Source of the DNA: an uncultured Aquimarina sp.
GTDB lineage: Bacteria; Bacteroidota; Bacteroidia; Flavobacteriales; Flavobacteriaceae
Assembly (NCBI GenBank): GCA_947493495.1
Contig: CANLRN010000012.1
Coordinates: forward strand, 1-64,000
DNA length: 64,000 bases
Direction of reading: 5' to 3'
Part shown: positions 27,457 through 37,638 of the stretch, piece by piece
Position numbering within the stretch: the first letter of the stretch is position 1
Layout of the letters: each line of letters starts with the position of its first letter
Position numbers and translations under genes: made by a program
Notes under the pieces: model-generated
Databases searched by the model: none
What the model was told of the DNA's origin: nothing
Seen by the model: only the letters and a program-made list of their open reading frames with translations

Positions 27457-29088
27457 TTAAGAAATAAGTAAATGACTACTAAAATCACTTTGGTTAGTTT
27501 CTATCCGATATACATATTGCCCAGTGCTTAGTCTAGTATTAGCAGCTTCTTTTACATTAATAATATGCCTACCTTCTAATAGCATTTCATTTCTAAGGGT
27601 AGCTACTTTTTGACCAATAATATTATATAAAACGATATCTACGTGTGTCGTTTCTGGATTCTCTATAGTGATAAAAGTTTGATTATCAGAATAGGTGACT
27701 GTATGAGCAAATGAAGCTCCTTCTATTGGAGTTGATGTAGATCCATCACAGCTAAAACCAAGATCTAGAGATTCGAATTCTGCACCTAAAAGTGCTTTAT
27801 TAACCACTTCTTGGTCTATACATAGCCATTCTTTCATCACAGTAGAATAGAGCTGTCTAAAATCATTAGTGTTGGATACATTTCCTCCTCTAGTTAAATC
27901 AGATAAATCAGGATGTTCTCCAATAAATCCATTTCCATTAAGACCAGTACCAAAAAAGAGTACAGGTGCAGCCGTACCATGATCAGTTCCCAGAGATCCG
28001 TTTTCTGAAAATCTTCTCCCGAATTCGGAGATCGTCATCGTTAATACCTTATCATCCCATCCAGAGGCTTGTAAATCAGCATAAAAATTACTGATCCCTT
28101 CAGAAAGAGAATTTAATAAGCTTTGATGCCTTTGTATCTGATTGTTATGCGTATCGAAACCACCTAAGGTGACCATAAATACTTTGGTTCCTAAATTTCC
28201 TTTTATAAGACGTGCAATAATACGTAATTGTCTAGCAAAATTATCATCTTCTAGGTACCCTCCAAAATCTGTAGATCTATTAAAGGCATCAGAGATTGCT
28301 TCTGCATAATTATAGGTAACATTTGTAGATTCTCTTAGAAACTTTAGTTTGTCACCATAGGTACAATCTGGTAGCATGTTTAAGTCATAAAAATTCTGAT
28401 TTTCTATGATTTGTTCTAATCTAGCTGGATCAGAGATAGCGAATGAAAAATCATTGCCTGGTCCTCTAAAAATTAAATTCCCCAAGCTTCCAATCTGTAT
28501 AGATGGGGGACTTGGTGGCGGATCAAAGATATAATCAGGATATAGATCTTGGAAATAACGCCCCATAAACCCAGACCGTTCTTCTTCTACTAGATTGGTA
28601 TTTGCCCATATATCAGTACCTCTAAAATGAGATAATGTTTGATCTTCATACCCAACACCATGAGCCACTTTCATCTGACCATCACCCCATAAATTTTCTA
28701 ATTTATTCATAGGTTTAGGCATAGCAAATTCATTTTCCTGTAGATTGATAAACTCACTAGGAGGTATTTTGATAAGAGGTCTAGCATTTGCATAGACATC
28801 ATAGTCATATACAGGAATAATAGTGTTAAACCCATCATTACCCCCTCCTAATCTACAAATAATAAGAATATTGTCGTTTTCAGTTTGACTTAATGCCATT
28901 GACAGAGGAGAGGGACGTGAAACAGTTAGATTAGTATTGGCTAACATCATAGATCCTCCTCCTACAAGGCCTAATGCTTGTAAGAAAGACCTACGATTCC
29001 ATTTTTTATGCTCATCTGGATTACAACTACTGTCTTCTTTAGTATTTTTTTTCGATTTTGTATTTCTGGAATGATTAGTATCACACAT
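27457..29088 (-). CDS. DUF1501 family protein, Tat-like N-terminus, T9SS C-terminus
   Basis: NRRSFLQALGLVGGGSMML; RLGGGNDGFNTIIPVYDYDVY; C-terminal ...SDFSSHLLIS. Confidence 0.9.
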   Translation of the reverse strand: MCDTNHSRNTKSKKNTKEDSSCNPDEHKKWNRRSFLQALGLVGGGSMMLANTNLTVSRPSPLSMALSQTENDNILIICRLGGGNDGFNTIIPVYDYDVYANARPLIKIPPSEFINLQENEFAMPKPMNKLENLWGDGQMKVAHGVGYEDQTLSHFRGTDIWANTNLVEEERSGFMGRYFQDLYPDYIFDPPPSPPSIQIGSLGNLIFRGPGNDFSFAISDPARLEQIIENQNFYDLNMLPDCTYGDKLKFLRESTNVTYNYAEAISDAFNRSTDFGGYLEDDNFARQLRIIARLIKGNLGTKVFMVTLGGFDTHNNQIQRHQSLLNSLSEGISNFYADLQASGWDDKVLTMTISEFGRRFSENGSLGTDHGTAAPVLFFGTGLNGNGFIGEHPDLSDLTRGGNVSNTNDFRQLYSTVMKEWLCIDQEVVNKALLGAEFESLDLGFSCDGSTSTPIEGASFAHTVTYSDNQTFITIENPETTHVDIVLYNIIGQKVATLRNEMLLEGRHIINVKEAANTRLSTGQYVYRIETNQSDFSSHLLIS

Positions 29089-29095
29089 AAGCTTA

Positions 29096-30631
29096 TTATT
29101 TTAAATGAAATTCAGGGACTTCGGCAATATGAAAAAGAAGAGAAAAAAACTGATTAGGAACACCATCCAAGTCTAATGTCCATAAATTTGGGGCAGTAGC
29201 TCCTGGTTCATAATAATTATCGGGGTATATATCTCCTTTAAATATGCCTAAAGCTTCATTGAATAATGTTTGATCTTGTAATCCTCTAGGTAAAAAGTAA
29301 TCAAGAATAGCTTTTACAACGACTTCTACTTGCTCGCCTTGTAGGCTATTATCTATAAAGCCATCAGCTGAAGTGCCAATAGGTAACCCTAGAATAAAAT
29401 CTCTAAATTGAGATTGGTCTTGTTGCCAAGCTATATTTACTATAAAACGGATACCATCCCATCTTCCCAGCAATAAGTCTGGACTAATCCAATTTTCATC
29501 ACCTTGCCAACCTTCTACATCTATTGGATTTAGCAAATCTTGTTCTAAGATTCGCATCATATTTCTAAAAAAATCTATATGATCAATATCGGGTAGTGTG
29601 GTGAATTGTATTTCATTAAAAAAAGAAATTATTAAATCAGCTGGACTCTTTATCACTGGACCTATTGCTTCCTGATCAAAAAAATGTTCACTTTTAAAAA
29701 GCTGACGGAGTACAGGCACAATTTCAAAATTATTATCGATAAAAGTTTGCGCCATTTGCGCTACAATAGCTTCATTACAGCTGGGACTTACAAAATAAGT
29801 ATACAATTTGCCACAGATAAAATTGGCCATCAGCGTTTGACGTTGTGTAAAAAGAATATCAATCACTTCATCATATCCCCAGTTTCCGGTTTGCCCAAAA
29901 ATTGTTTTGGTCTCGTTACTAAACTGCGCAGGGTTAAAGATGATTGGTCCCCAAGTAATATCATTAGTATCTACCCAACCTGTAATTGCTTTTGCAGTTT
30001 CTATGATATCGTTTTCATCATATCCGTTATCTACTCCAAGAGTAAATAACTCATACAATTCGCGGGCATAATTTTCATTGGGTCTATCTTTGGTGTTTTC
30101 ATCTCCATTAAGATATACTAGCATTGGTGGAGAGATACCTATATCATATACAAATTGTCTAAAATTACCTAAAGCATGCAATTGCAACAGGTTATAATAT
30201 TGATATTGATACGCAGGACTTCTATATACAAGGTCTTCTGTAACAAAATGATTGCTCCAGAAGAGGGTTAAACGATCTCTAACTCCATTCTGCAGAAAGT
30301 CAGTAATCATCTGTTTTTTTCCTTCTCTTCGATAAAAATTGAGTGTATTTTCTTCATTAGCCATTTGTACAGCATCAAACTGGTCTCTGTCCCAAAAAGC
30401 CCATATGGGTGCTTCAGTAGGAACTAGAGAAATAGCTTGATCAATTAATGAATCAACAAGTGCAGAGGGATTATTTTGATTAAGTGCATCAATAACTTCT
30501 GCTTTAGTGGCTCCAAATGCTATTCTACGATATAAATGATTTATTTTACTTACACTCCAAGGATTTTCTGTAGTAGGAGTGTACACGTCTAGAGATGCTA
30601 AGTTACACGAAGTATCAGAGATCATAGGCAT
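29096..30631 (-). CDS. DUF1800 family protein
   Basis: HLYRRIAFGATKAE...NENYARELYELFTLGVDNGYDENDIIETAKAITGW. Confidence 0.92.
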   Translation of the reverse strand: MPMISDTSCNLASLDVYTPTTENPWSVSKINHLYRRIAFGATKAEVIDALNQNNPSALVDSLIDQAISLVPTEAPIWAFWDRDQFDAVQMANEENTLNFYRREGKKQMITDFLQNGVRDRLTLFWSNHFVTEDLVYRSPAYQYQYYNLLQLHALGNFRQFVYDIGISPPMLVYLNGDENTKDRPNENYARELYELFTLGVDNGYDENDIIETAKAITGWVDTNDITWGPIIFNPAQFSNETKTIFGQTGNWGYDEVIDILFTQRQTLMANFICGKLYTYFVSPSCNEAIVAQMAQTFIDNNFEIVPVLRQLFKSEHFFDQEAIGPVIKSPADLIISFFNEIQFTTLPDIDHIDFFRNMMRILEQDLLNPIDVEGWQGDENWISPDLLLGRWDGIRFIVNIAWQQDQSQFRDFILGLPIGTSADGFIDNSLQGEQVEVVVKAILDYFLPRGLQDQTLFNEALGIFKGDIYPDNYYEPGATAPNLWTLDLDGVPNQFFSLLFHIAEVPEFHLK

Positions 30632-30813
30632 ATAGGTTTGATTAGTACTGTATTTGGGAACAATTTTTCACTAAATATAATACTTTATAACGAAAGTATT
30701 TGTTAATTAGTGTCTATAAATGCAAATTTTAAGAAAAATACGTAAGAAAAATCTTATTTTTCCCCAGAATTTGTGATAGTATGTAACAATCAAATTATAA
30801 AACTATAATCATA

Positions 30814-31710
30814 ATGATTATTCCTGAATTTATTGATAAAGGAGATAAAATAGCCATCTTAAGTACGGCTAGAAAAATTACATCAAAAGAAATATTCCCT
30901 TCTTTAGAAATTATTGAGACTTGGGAGTTGATACCAGTAATCGGTAATACAATTGATCTTGAAGAACACCAATTTGCGGGGAGTGATCAAGAAAGAGCAG
31001 AAGATTTTCAGCGTGCAATAGATAACCCGCAAATCAAAGCCATTTGGTGTGCACGGGGAGGATACGGTACAGTAAGAATCATTGATCAGATCGATTTTTC
31101 TAATTTTGTAAAACAACCAAAATGGATCATAGGCTACTCTGATATCACCGTATTACACACTCATCTTCATACAATGGGTATTGCTAGTTTACATGCGCCA
31201 ATGCCTATTGATATGCATAATGGGACAAAAGAATCGATCAAATCTTTAAAAAATGTATTATTTGGATATCAAAGTAAATATACAATCACTCCTCATAAGA
31301 AGAATCGATTAGGCTTCTGTATAGGACAGTTGATAGGAGGAAACTTATCCATTTTGTATTCGTTATGTGGATCGAGATCAGCATTAGATACTAAGGGTAA
31401 AATTTTGTGTATAGAAGACTTGGATGAATACTTGTATCATATTGATAGGATGCTACAGAATTTAAAACGAAATGGTTATTTTGATCAATTAGCAGGATTA
31501 ATTATTGGAGGTATGACAAAAATGCATGATAATACGATCCCTTTTGGTAAAAAAGTAAAAGATATTGTCTTAGATACAATACAAACGTATGACTTCCCGG
31601 TAGTTTTTGATTTTCCTATGGGGCATATAAAAGATAATCGAGCTTTAATTTTGGGTGCAGAAATATCTCTAGAAATAACCAAAACTAATGTAACTTTATC
31701 TTATATATAA
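30814..31710 (+). CDS. LD-carboxypeptidase (S66 family)
   Basis: AIWCARGGYGTVRIIDQIDF...WIIGYSDITVLH...IGGNLSILYSLCGS. Confidence 0.92.
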   Translation: MIIPEFIDKGDKIAILSTARKITSKEIFPSLEIIETWELIPVIGNTIDLEEHQFAGSDQERAEDFQRAIDNPQIKAIWCARGGYGTVRIIDQIDFSNFVKQPKWIIGYSDITVLHTHLHTMGIASLHAPMPIDMHNGTKESIKSLKNVLFGYQSKYTITPHKKNRLGFCIGQLIGGNLSILYSLCGSRSALDTKGKILCIEDLDEYLYHIDRMLQNLKRNGYFDQLAGLIIGGMTKMHDNTIPFGKKVKDIVLDTIQTYDFPVVFDFPMGHIKDNRALILGAEISLEITKTNVTLSYI

Positions 31711-31711
31711 T

Positions 31712-32071
31712 ATGGCAGAGCATAATGTACTTGGTAAAGAAGGAGAACGCCTAGCAGTAAACTTTTTGGAAAAAGAAGGGTATGACATCTTAGAAAAGAA
31801 TTATAGATATCTAAAAGCTGAAATTGATATCATAGCTCAAAAAAACACTACTATAGTGGTTGTAGAAGTGAAAACTCGCAGCACTCCAGATTTTGGGAAT
31901 CCTCAAGATTTTGTGAAACCTAAACAAATACAGCTATTAGTCAAAGCCATTGATCAGTACGTAATAGAAAATGACCTAGATGTAGAAGTGAGATTTGATA
32001 TCATTGCTATTATAAAAAATAAATCAGGGACAAGAATCGAACATCTAGAAAATGCATTTTATCATTTTTAA
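31712..32071 (+). CDS. YraN-family (UPF0102) protein
   Basis: LGKEGERLAVNFLEKEGYDILEKNYRYLKAEIDIIAQ...VVEVKTRS. Confidence 0.93.
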   Translation: MAEHNVLGKEGERLAVNFLEKEGYDILEKNYRYLKAEIDIIAQKNTTIVVVEVKTRSTPDFGNPQDFVKPKQIQLLVKAIDQYVIENDLDVEVRFDIIAIIKNKSGTRIEHLENAFYHF

Positions 32072-32082
32072 ATGGTTATCAT

Positions 32083-32685
32083 TTATTCTGACTTTATAAA
32101 TATTCCAAATAATTCTTGATTTGTTCTTGGGGTAATAGAGTTGTAACATTTTTCAAAACGATGTACCTCGAAATGCGGGCTTAGATAGGAGAGATATAAG
32201 GTTCGATCACCTCCAAATGGGCGTTTCTCCATATCTCCTTTAAGCGGTATATCAAACCATAAACCTACCAGTTTTCCTTTAGGTTTTAGTAGCGCGTGCA
32301 TTTGTTTTGCATACCTGCTTCGGTTTTCTGAAGTGGGGATGAAAGAACAAAAGAAAGTTTGCTCTAGAATTAAATCATAAGTCCCCTGATGTTTAAAAAA
32401 ATCTCCTTCGATTAATTGCTTTTCTGGGAAACCTGGATTACGATCTCGAAATGCTTGTAAAGGGATTTTAGAAATATCTAATACAGTCACATTCTCGAAT
32501 CCTTTATTCCATAGATATTCTGCTTCGTATGCATTGCCCGCACCAGGAATCAGAATAGCACAATTCTTACCTTCTAATTGATCAATATACGTTTGTAATG
32601 GGATCGATGGATATCCAATATCCCAGCCTGTTTTTTCTTCTTGATACCGCTGTGTCCAGTATGTTTGTTGTTCAGTATTTTGCAT
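32083..32685 (-). CDS. SAM-dependent methyltransferase, TPMT-like
   Basis: YWTQRYQEEKTGWDIGYPSIPL...AILIPGAGNAYEAEYLW. Confidence 0.9.
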   Translation of the reverse strand: MQNTEQQTYWTQRYQEEKTGWDIGYPSIPLQTYIDQLEGKNCAILIPGAGNAYEAEYLWNKGFENVTVLDISKIPLQAFRDRNPGFPEKQLIEGDFFKHQGTYDLILEQTFFCSFIPTSENRSRYAKQMHALLKPKGKLVGLWFDIPLKGDMEKRPFGGDRTLYLSYLSPHFEVHRFEKCYNSITPRTNQELFGIFIKSE

Positions 32686-32690
32686 ATAAA

Positions 32691-33407
32691 TTATATTAGA
32701 TCAAAAATAGAATCTACTCCTATATAACGCTCAGTTGTATAAGCTTCAGCGTATTGTATATTAGCCACTCTTCCTAGATCATACGCTTTGAACCGAATAC
32801 TCTCCTTATAAATCTCACTAGAGATAGGGATCTCTGGTTCGCTACTAGATGGATCATAAAATTGTGAGCGATATGCCAAGATACTTTTCATTTTAGTATC
32901 CATATACTCACTAATATCTACAATAAAATCAGGAGGGATATCATACCATTGTATGTAATGATATACTTGTTTTGGTCTCCAGGCTTCTTGTTTTCTTTTA
33001 TCTACTGTTGTTATTATTTTTTGTAAGCCTGATAAGAAACAAGAATCATTTGCTAATTTACTTCCTTTTCCGTGATCTACATGGCGATCGTACACTGCAT
33101 TACATAGTACAATTTCTGGTCTATATTTTCGGATAATTTGTATGACTGCTAGTTGGTGTTCTTCATCATTGACAAAAAACCCATCTCTGAATCCTAGATT
33201 CTCGCGAACACTCACGTTTAATATTTCTGCCGCTTTTTCTGCTTCGGCATCTCTTATTTCTGGAGTTCCTCTAGTACCTAATTCTCCTCTGGTAAGATCG
33301 AGTATTCCTACTTTTTTTCCATTGGCAACTTCTTTAGCAATCGTACCTCCACAGGCTAATTCTACATCATCTGGGTGTGCTCCTATCGCTAATATATCTA
33401 ATTTCAT
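32691..33407 (-). CDS. bshB1: bacillithiol biosynthesis deacetylase BshB1
   Basis: LDILAIGAHPDDVELACGGTIAKEVANGKKVGILDLTRGELGTRGTPEIRDAEA. Confidence 0.93.
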   Translation of the reverse strand: MKLDILAIGAHPDDVELACGGTIAKEVANGKKVGILDLTRGELGTRGTPEIRDAEAEKAAEILNVSVRENLGFRDGFFVNDEEHQLAVIQIIRKYRPEIVLCNAVYDRHVDHGKGSKLANDSCFLSGLQKIITTVDKRKQEAWRPKQVYHYIQWYDIPPDFIVDISEYMDTKMKSILAYRSQFYDPSSSEPEIPISSEIYKESIRFKAYDLGRVANIQYAEAYTTERYIGVDSIFDLI

Positions 33408-33449
33408 GTGTTATTTATTTTTATAAGAATAGTATTGCATAATAAGGGT

Positions 33450-34094
33450 CTAGATTTTATCAAGCTGATCTTTAAAGTAGTTTTTCCAGCTTGTAGTTAG
33501 TCGTTCTGTTTTAAGCGCTTTTTCTAATAATGATTTGTTATTTTTATCAAATAGGTATAGCTCCGTAATTTGATCAATAGTAATACTGTTTTTTTCTTTA
33601 TATGTCATTGTTACTTTATCTCCAGCTGTTATTATCCCTTCTTTTAATACTCCAAAATAAAAACCTGTTTTTCTACTATCTAAGAAAAATTTAACCCATT
33701 GCGCATTACCTATTTTCATTCCTAATTTATAACAAGGAAATCTAGGTTGCAATGCTTCTAGCTCTACTGATCCAATTGCAAAACGATCTCCCACGTGAAT
33801 TTCTGTTTCGAACATACCTCCGCTAATATTTAGATTCTCTCCAAAATATCCCCATGGTAATTCTGTAACCCCTATTTTTTCTTTCCAGAACTTGTAATAT
33901 TCAGAAGCATATAGACTTATGGGGCGTGTAAGACCACCGTGGAGTTTCGTGTCAGATTGTCTATCTCCTTCTATATTAGTAAAAAACACTTTTCTTGGAT
34001 TAGACACAGGTGTTTTAAAAATTGATGTACGTATCTTTTTTTGTTGCCAAATAACTTCTTTTGGCATGCCAACACTTATTGCATCTAGTTTCAT
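33450..34094 (-). CDS. MOSC-domain protein
   Basis: DRQSDTKLHGGLTRPISLYASEYYKFW...PWGYFGENLNISG. Confidence 0.9.
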   Translation of the reverse strand: MKLDAISVGMPKEVIWQQKKIRTSIFKTPVSNPRKVFFTNIEGDRQSDTKLHGGLTRPISLYASEYYKFWKEKIGVTELPWGYFGENLNISGGMFETEIHVGDRFAIGSVELEALQPRFPCYKLGMKIGNAQWVKFFLDSRKTGFYFGVLKEGIITAGDKVTMTYKEKNSITIDQITELYLFDKNNKSLLEKALKTERLTTSWKNYFKDQLDKI

Positions 34095-34253
34095 ATTACA
34101 TCTATGCTAATTGATATTCTACCCATACAGTAGCTATCTACATAATGGTTGATACTGGTTTTTTCTATTCACTGTGTTATTATAAACTTAAGATTGCCGA
34201 TAATCTGTGCTATATAAAATCTAGCGAATCTTTATTCTTTATAGCGTACAATT

Positions 34254-34616
34254 TTACAGTGGTTCTGAGATTAAGGTGAGATAGCTCATATTAAAAGCGA
34301 TGTATCCGTTAATTTTTTTCGCTCTAGGTAATGCTTCTTCATAACTCCACGCAAAATAATTATCGGTATAGTCTCCTTGTATATTCCAATAGGTTGCATC
34401 TCCTTTTATAGGGCAGTGACTTTGCCTTTTGGGTTCTTGCTCTAATTGGATTTTTATGGCTTCTTTTGGGAGATAGAATACAGGGTTATAGACACTTTTT
34501 CCCACTTCTTTTAAGATTAGAGCAGTTGTCGTTTCTGCTACGATCGTATCTTTATATTTTAAAGTCAATTTTCTATCATATTGATCAATAACGGTATAAT
34601 GTCTTTTTTCTTCCAT
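34254..34616 (-). CDS. DUF427 domain protein
   Basis: NPVFYLPKEAIKI...CPIKGDATYWNI...AWSYEEALPRAKKINGYIAF. Confidence 0.88.
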   Translation of the reverse strand: MEEKRHYTVIDQYDRKLTLKYKDTIVAETTTALILKEVGKSVYNPVFYLPKEAIKIQLEQEPKRQSHCPIKGDATYWNIQGDYTDNYFAWSYEEALPRAKKINGYIAFNMSYLTLISEPL

Positions 34617-35215
34617 TGATTATGTATTTAATTATTAGATAAAATTCTGTACTTGTTACACCTGGATGCGACCGTCCAAAAAGTAATATATTTTTATCAC
34701 AATGCGCCCTGTTGGCAGTGAAAATAGGCAAAAACTGGTAATTCTATGTATCTGTTTCTAAATAATGGATAATAAATTATTTATAAGTGCTACAGACAAA
34801 GTTAACAACTTTATGTTACATCGAAATAATGTTTATGAATCCAAGATAAATAAAATTATCTGCTAAAATCAGTTGTTTTTCGCACTACGTTTCAAATAGA
34901 AACCAATAGCAACATGCTATCTATATATTTTGTTTTTCGTTAGAACTGAAAACAGTGTACTTCAGTTTTCGAAGTGCTTATTCACAAAGTTATCTCAGAT
35001 TTAACCATTGATAATGGGATAAAAAATACTTTTTATGGTAATCAGAAGAAAGTAACTTTAATTAGCACTATACAATTTATTATATAAGCACTTATTCTTT
35101 TAATTTTAGTAGTCCTACAAAAGGAAATGTCATTTTTTATGCATTCACAATTTTATATCAGGTAGGTATAATTTTATACTTAATAATAACTCTTTATAAA
35201 TCAAATCTGTATGGT

Positions 35216-36079
35216 ATGGAAAAAGTAAAAGAATATCATTTACATAAAGAAGATCATTCTCAACTACATTTTGAGTTAAAAGATGCAAGACCCTATTTTT
35301 TAGATAATTATGATCACGCAATAAAAGCACATCGTCATAGTTTTTATCAGTTAGTGTGGTTTACAAGTGCTGGAAGACATTATGTGGACTATGAGATTGT
35401 AGAACATCCAGAAAATACTGTGTTTTTTCTAAAAAAAGGGCAAATTCATTATTTCTGCTCCGATTCTAAAAATGAAGGCTATTTATTTCATTTTAATGAT
35501 TCATTTATTAATAAATTCGATAGTGATACAGAAAATAGACTTAATTATTTACTCTTTAATGAAATAGGGAATGCTTTTATAGAACTTCCAGAAGATAAAT
35601 TAATAAAATTTAAACAACTTTCAGTACTGATTGCTGATGAGCTAAAAGATAAAGAGTATAATTATGTACAACAGATATATTGCCTTTTTCAATCCCTACT
35701 TACTTTCATAAAACGTATTAAACAAGAACAACAACCTATTAGTTATTTTACGGATATCGATTACGGCATTATCATACGATTTAAGCAGCTTATTGATAAA
35801 AACATACACACATTTTTAAGTATCGATATGTATAGCGATCTACTTGGCATAAGTTCTAAAAAATTAACAACGATATCTAAAAAATATTTAAGTACTACTC
35901 CTGCAAATGTGGTTCATTCCATAAAAATATTGACTGCTAAAAGATTATTATGCAATCACAAACTTACCATCAAAGAAATTGCATATGATTTAGGTTTTAA
36001 TCAACCTACATATTTTACAAAGTATTTTAAAAAGCATACTGGACAGAAACCCAAGGAGTTTCAAAATCAAGTGCTCTAG
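35216..36079 (+). CDS. AraC-family transcriptional regulator
   Basis: C-terminal double HTH: AKRLLCNHKLTIKEIAYDLGFNQPTYFTKYFKKHTGQKPKEF. Confidence 0.93.
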   Translation: MEKVKEYHLHKEDHSQLHFELKDARPYFLDNYDHAIKAHRHSFYQLVWFTSAGRHYVDYEIVEHPENTVFFLKKGQIHYFCSDSKNEGYLFHFNDSFINKFDSDTENRLNYLLFNEIGNAFIELPEDKLIKFKQLSVLIADELKDKEYNYVQQIYCLFQSLLTFIKRIKQEQQPISYFTDIDYGIIIRFKQLIDKNIHTFLSIDMYSDLLGISSKKLTTISKKYLSTTPANVVHSIKILTAKRLLCNHKLTIKEIAYDLGFNQPTYFTKYFKKHTGQKPKEFQNQVL

Positions 36080-36177
36080 TTTACCTTTTTTGCACTCTAT
36101 ATTGCCATTTTTTCTGCTATTTCTAATCGAAATTTGTAATATAATTTTTTAAAAACATAATTAAATAGATATAGCGT

Positions 36178-36933
36178 ATGAGTGCACAAGCATTGATTAT
36201 AGGAGGAACTTCTGGAATGGGAAAAGCTACTGCAAAACAATTATTAGAGCAAGGAATAAATGTTGTTATTGTTGGTAAAGAAGATAAATTATTAGACGGT
36301 ACTAAAGCAGAATTTTCTTCTCTAGGAAATGTAACTGTCATAGGTCTTGATTTATTTGATATGGGAGCAGTGAAATCTTTTTCAGATACTCTTAAATCTA
36401 AAGTACCAAATCTAAAATATGTATTAAATGCTGCAGGTTTTTTTAGCCCTAAGCTATTTTTAGAACATACAGAACAGGATTATGATATCTATCACAATTT
36501 TAATAAAGCATTTTTCTTTATCACTCAAGCAGCTGCTACTATCTTAAAAGAAAATGGAGGTGGTTCTATTGTGAATATTGGATCTATGTGGGCAAAACAA
36601 GCAATCAAGGCAACTCCTTCTTCTGCATACTCTATGGCAAAAGCTGGATTACATGCATTTACTCAACATTTAGCAATGGAATTAGCGGATCATAATATTC
36701 GTGTAAACTCCGTTTCTCCTGCTGTAGTTGTAACTCCTATCTATGGATCTTTTATTGAAGAAGAAAAAATAGAAGAAACACTACAAGGCTTTAATGATTT
36801 TCATCCTATCGGTCGAGTAGGAAGACCCGAAGATATTGCTAAAACAATCAATTTCTTACTATTGGAAGATAGCTCTTGGGTAACAGGTGCTATCTGGGAT
36901 ATCGATGGAGGTGTAATGGCAGGAAGAAATTAG
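36178..36933 (+). CDS. SDR-family oxidoreductase
   Basis: ALIIGGTSGMGKATAKQLL...[34 protein letters not shown]. Confidence 0.93.
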   Translation: MSAQALIIGGTSGMGKATAKQLLEQGINVVIVGKEDKLLDGTKAEFSSLGNVTVIGLDLFDMGAVKSFSDTLKSKVPNLKYVLNAAGFFSPKLFLEHTEQDYDIYHNFNKAFFFITQAAATILKENGGGSIVNIGSMWAKQAIKATPSSAYSMAKAGLHAFTQHLAMELADHNIRVNSVSPAVVVTPIYGSFIEEEKIEETLQGFNDFHPIGRVGRPEDIAKTINFLLLEDSSWVTGAIWDIDGGVMAGRN

Positions 36934-36973
36934 AAAAAGAATCATATTTATTAACAATTTAAATAGAATCAAA

Positions 36974-37528
36974 ATGGTAGAAAGTAAAACAGAATTAATC
37001 AACGGAATAGATACAGATGGTTTACAACAATATGTAGACACTATCACAGAAAACCCTTCAGAAGCTATTTCTAGCTATGGGATCAAAGCAGAATGGAAAG
37101 GTGGAGTTAAAACCGAAATTACAGCATTGAACCAAAAGGTAGGAGCTACTGAAATTGAAAAAGATTTTAAATTCACTATTGATGAACCTAATGAGTTGTT
37201 AGGAACCAATAGTTATCCTTCTCCACAAGAATATCTAATGGGAGGACTTGCTGGATGTATGATGGTAGGATTCGTTGCTGGAGCAGCTTCTAAAAATATA
37301 AAATTAGATAGTGTAACGCTAACAATCAAAGGAGATCTAAATCTTCGTGGTTTTCTAAACGTAGATGAAAATGCTCCAGTAGGTTTTGATGAGTTAAAAT
37401 TTAACTATGATGTAAAAGGAGAAGGAACACAATCGGATTATGATGCTATTATTGAAGATGTTAGAAAATTTTCTCCTAATTATAGGACGATGACGGATGC
37501 TGTAAAAATGACAGCATATAAGATTTAA
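36974..37528 (+). CDS. OsmC-family protein
   Basis: SYPSPQEYLMGGLAGCMMVGFVAGAASKNIKLDSVTLTIKGDL. Confidence 0.88.
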   Translation: MVESKTELINGIDTDGLQQYVDTITENPSEAISSYGIKAEWKGGVKTEITALNQKVGATEIEKDFKFTIDEPNELLGTNSYPSPQEYLMGGLAGCMMVGFVAGAASKNIKLDSVTLTIKGDLNLRGFLNVDENAPVGFDELKFNYDVKGEGTQSDYDAIIEDVRKFSPNYRTMTDAVKMTAYKI

Positions 37529-37558
37529 AATTTTGCACACCTATATATATGCAAAATG

Positions 37559-37595
37559 AAAAGGCAGAAGCTCATGGTGACTTCTGTCTTTTTTA
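37559..37595. terminator. intrinsic terminator after the OsmC gene
   Basis: AAAAGGCAGAAGCTCATGGTGACTTCTGTCTTTTTT hairpin plus T run. Confidence 0.75.
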
Positions 37596-37638
37596 TTTTT
37601 GACCCCCCCCTTAACTAAACGACATTAATAATTTAAGG

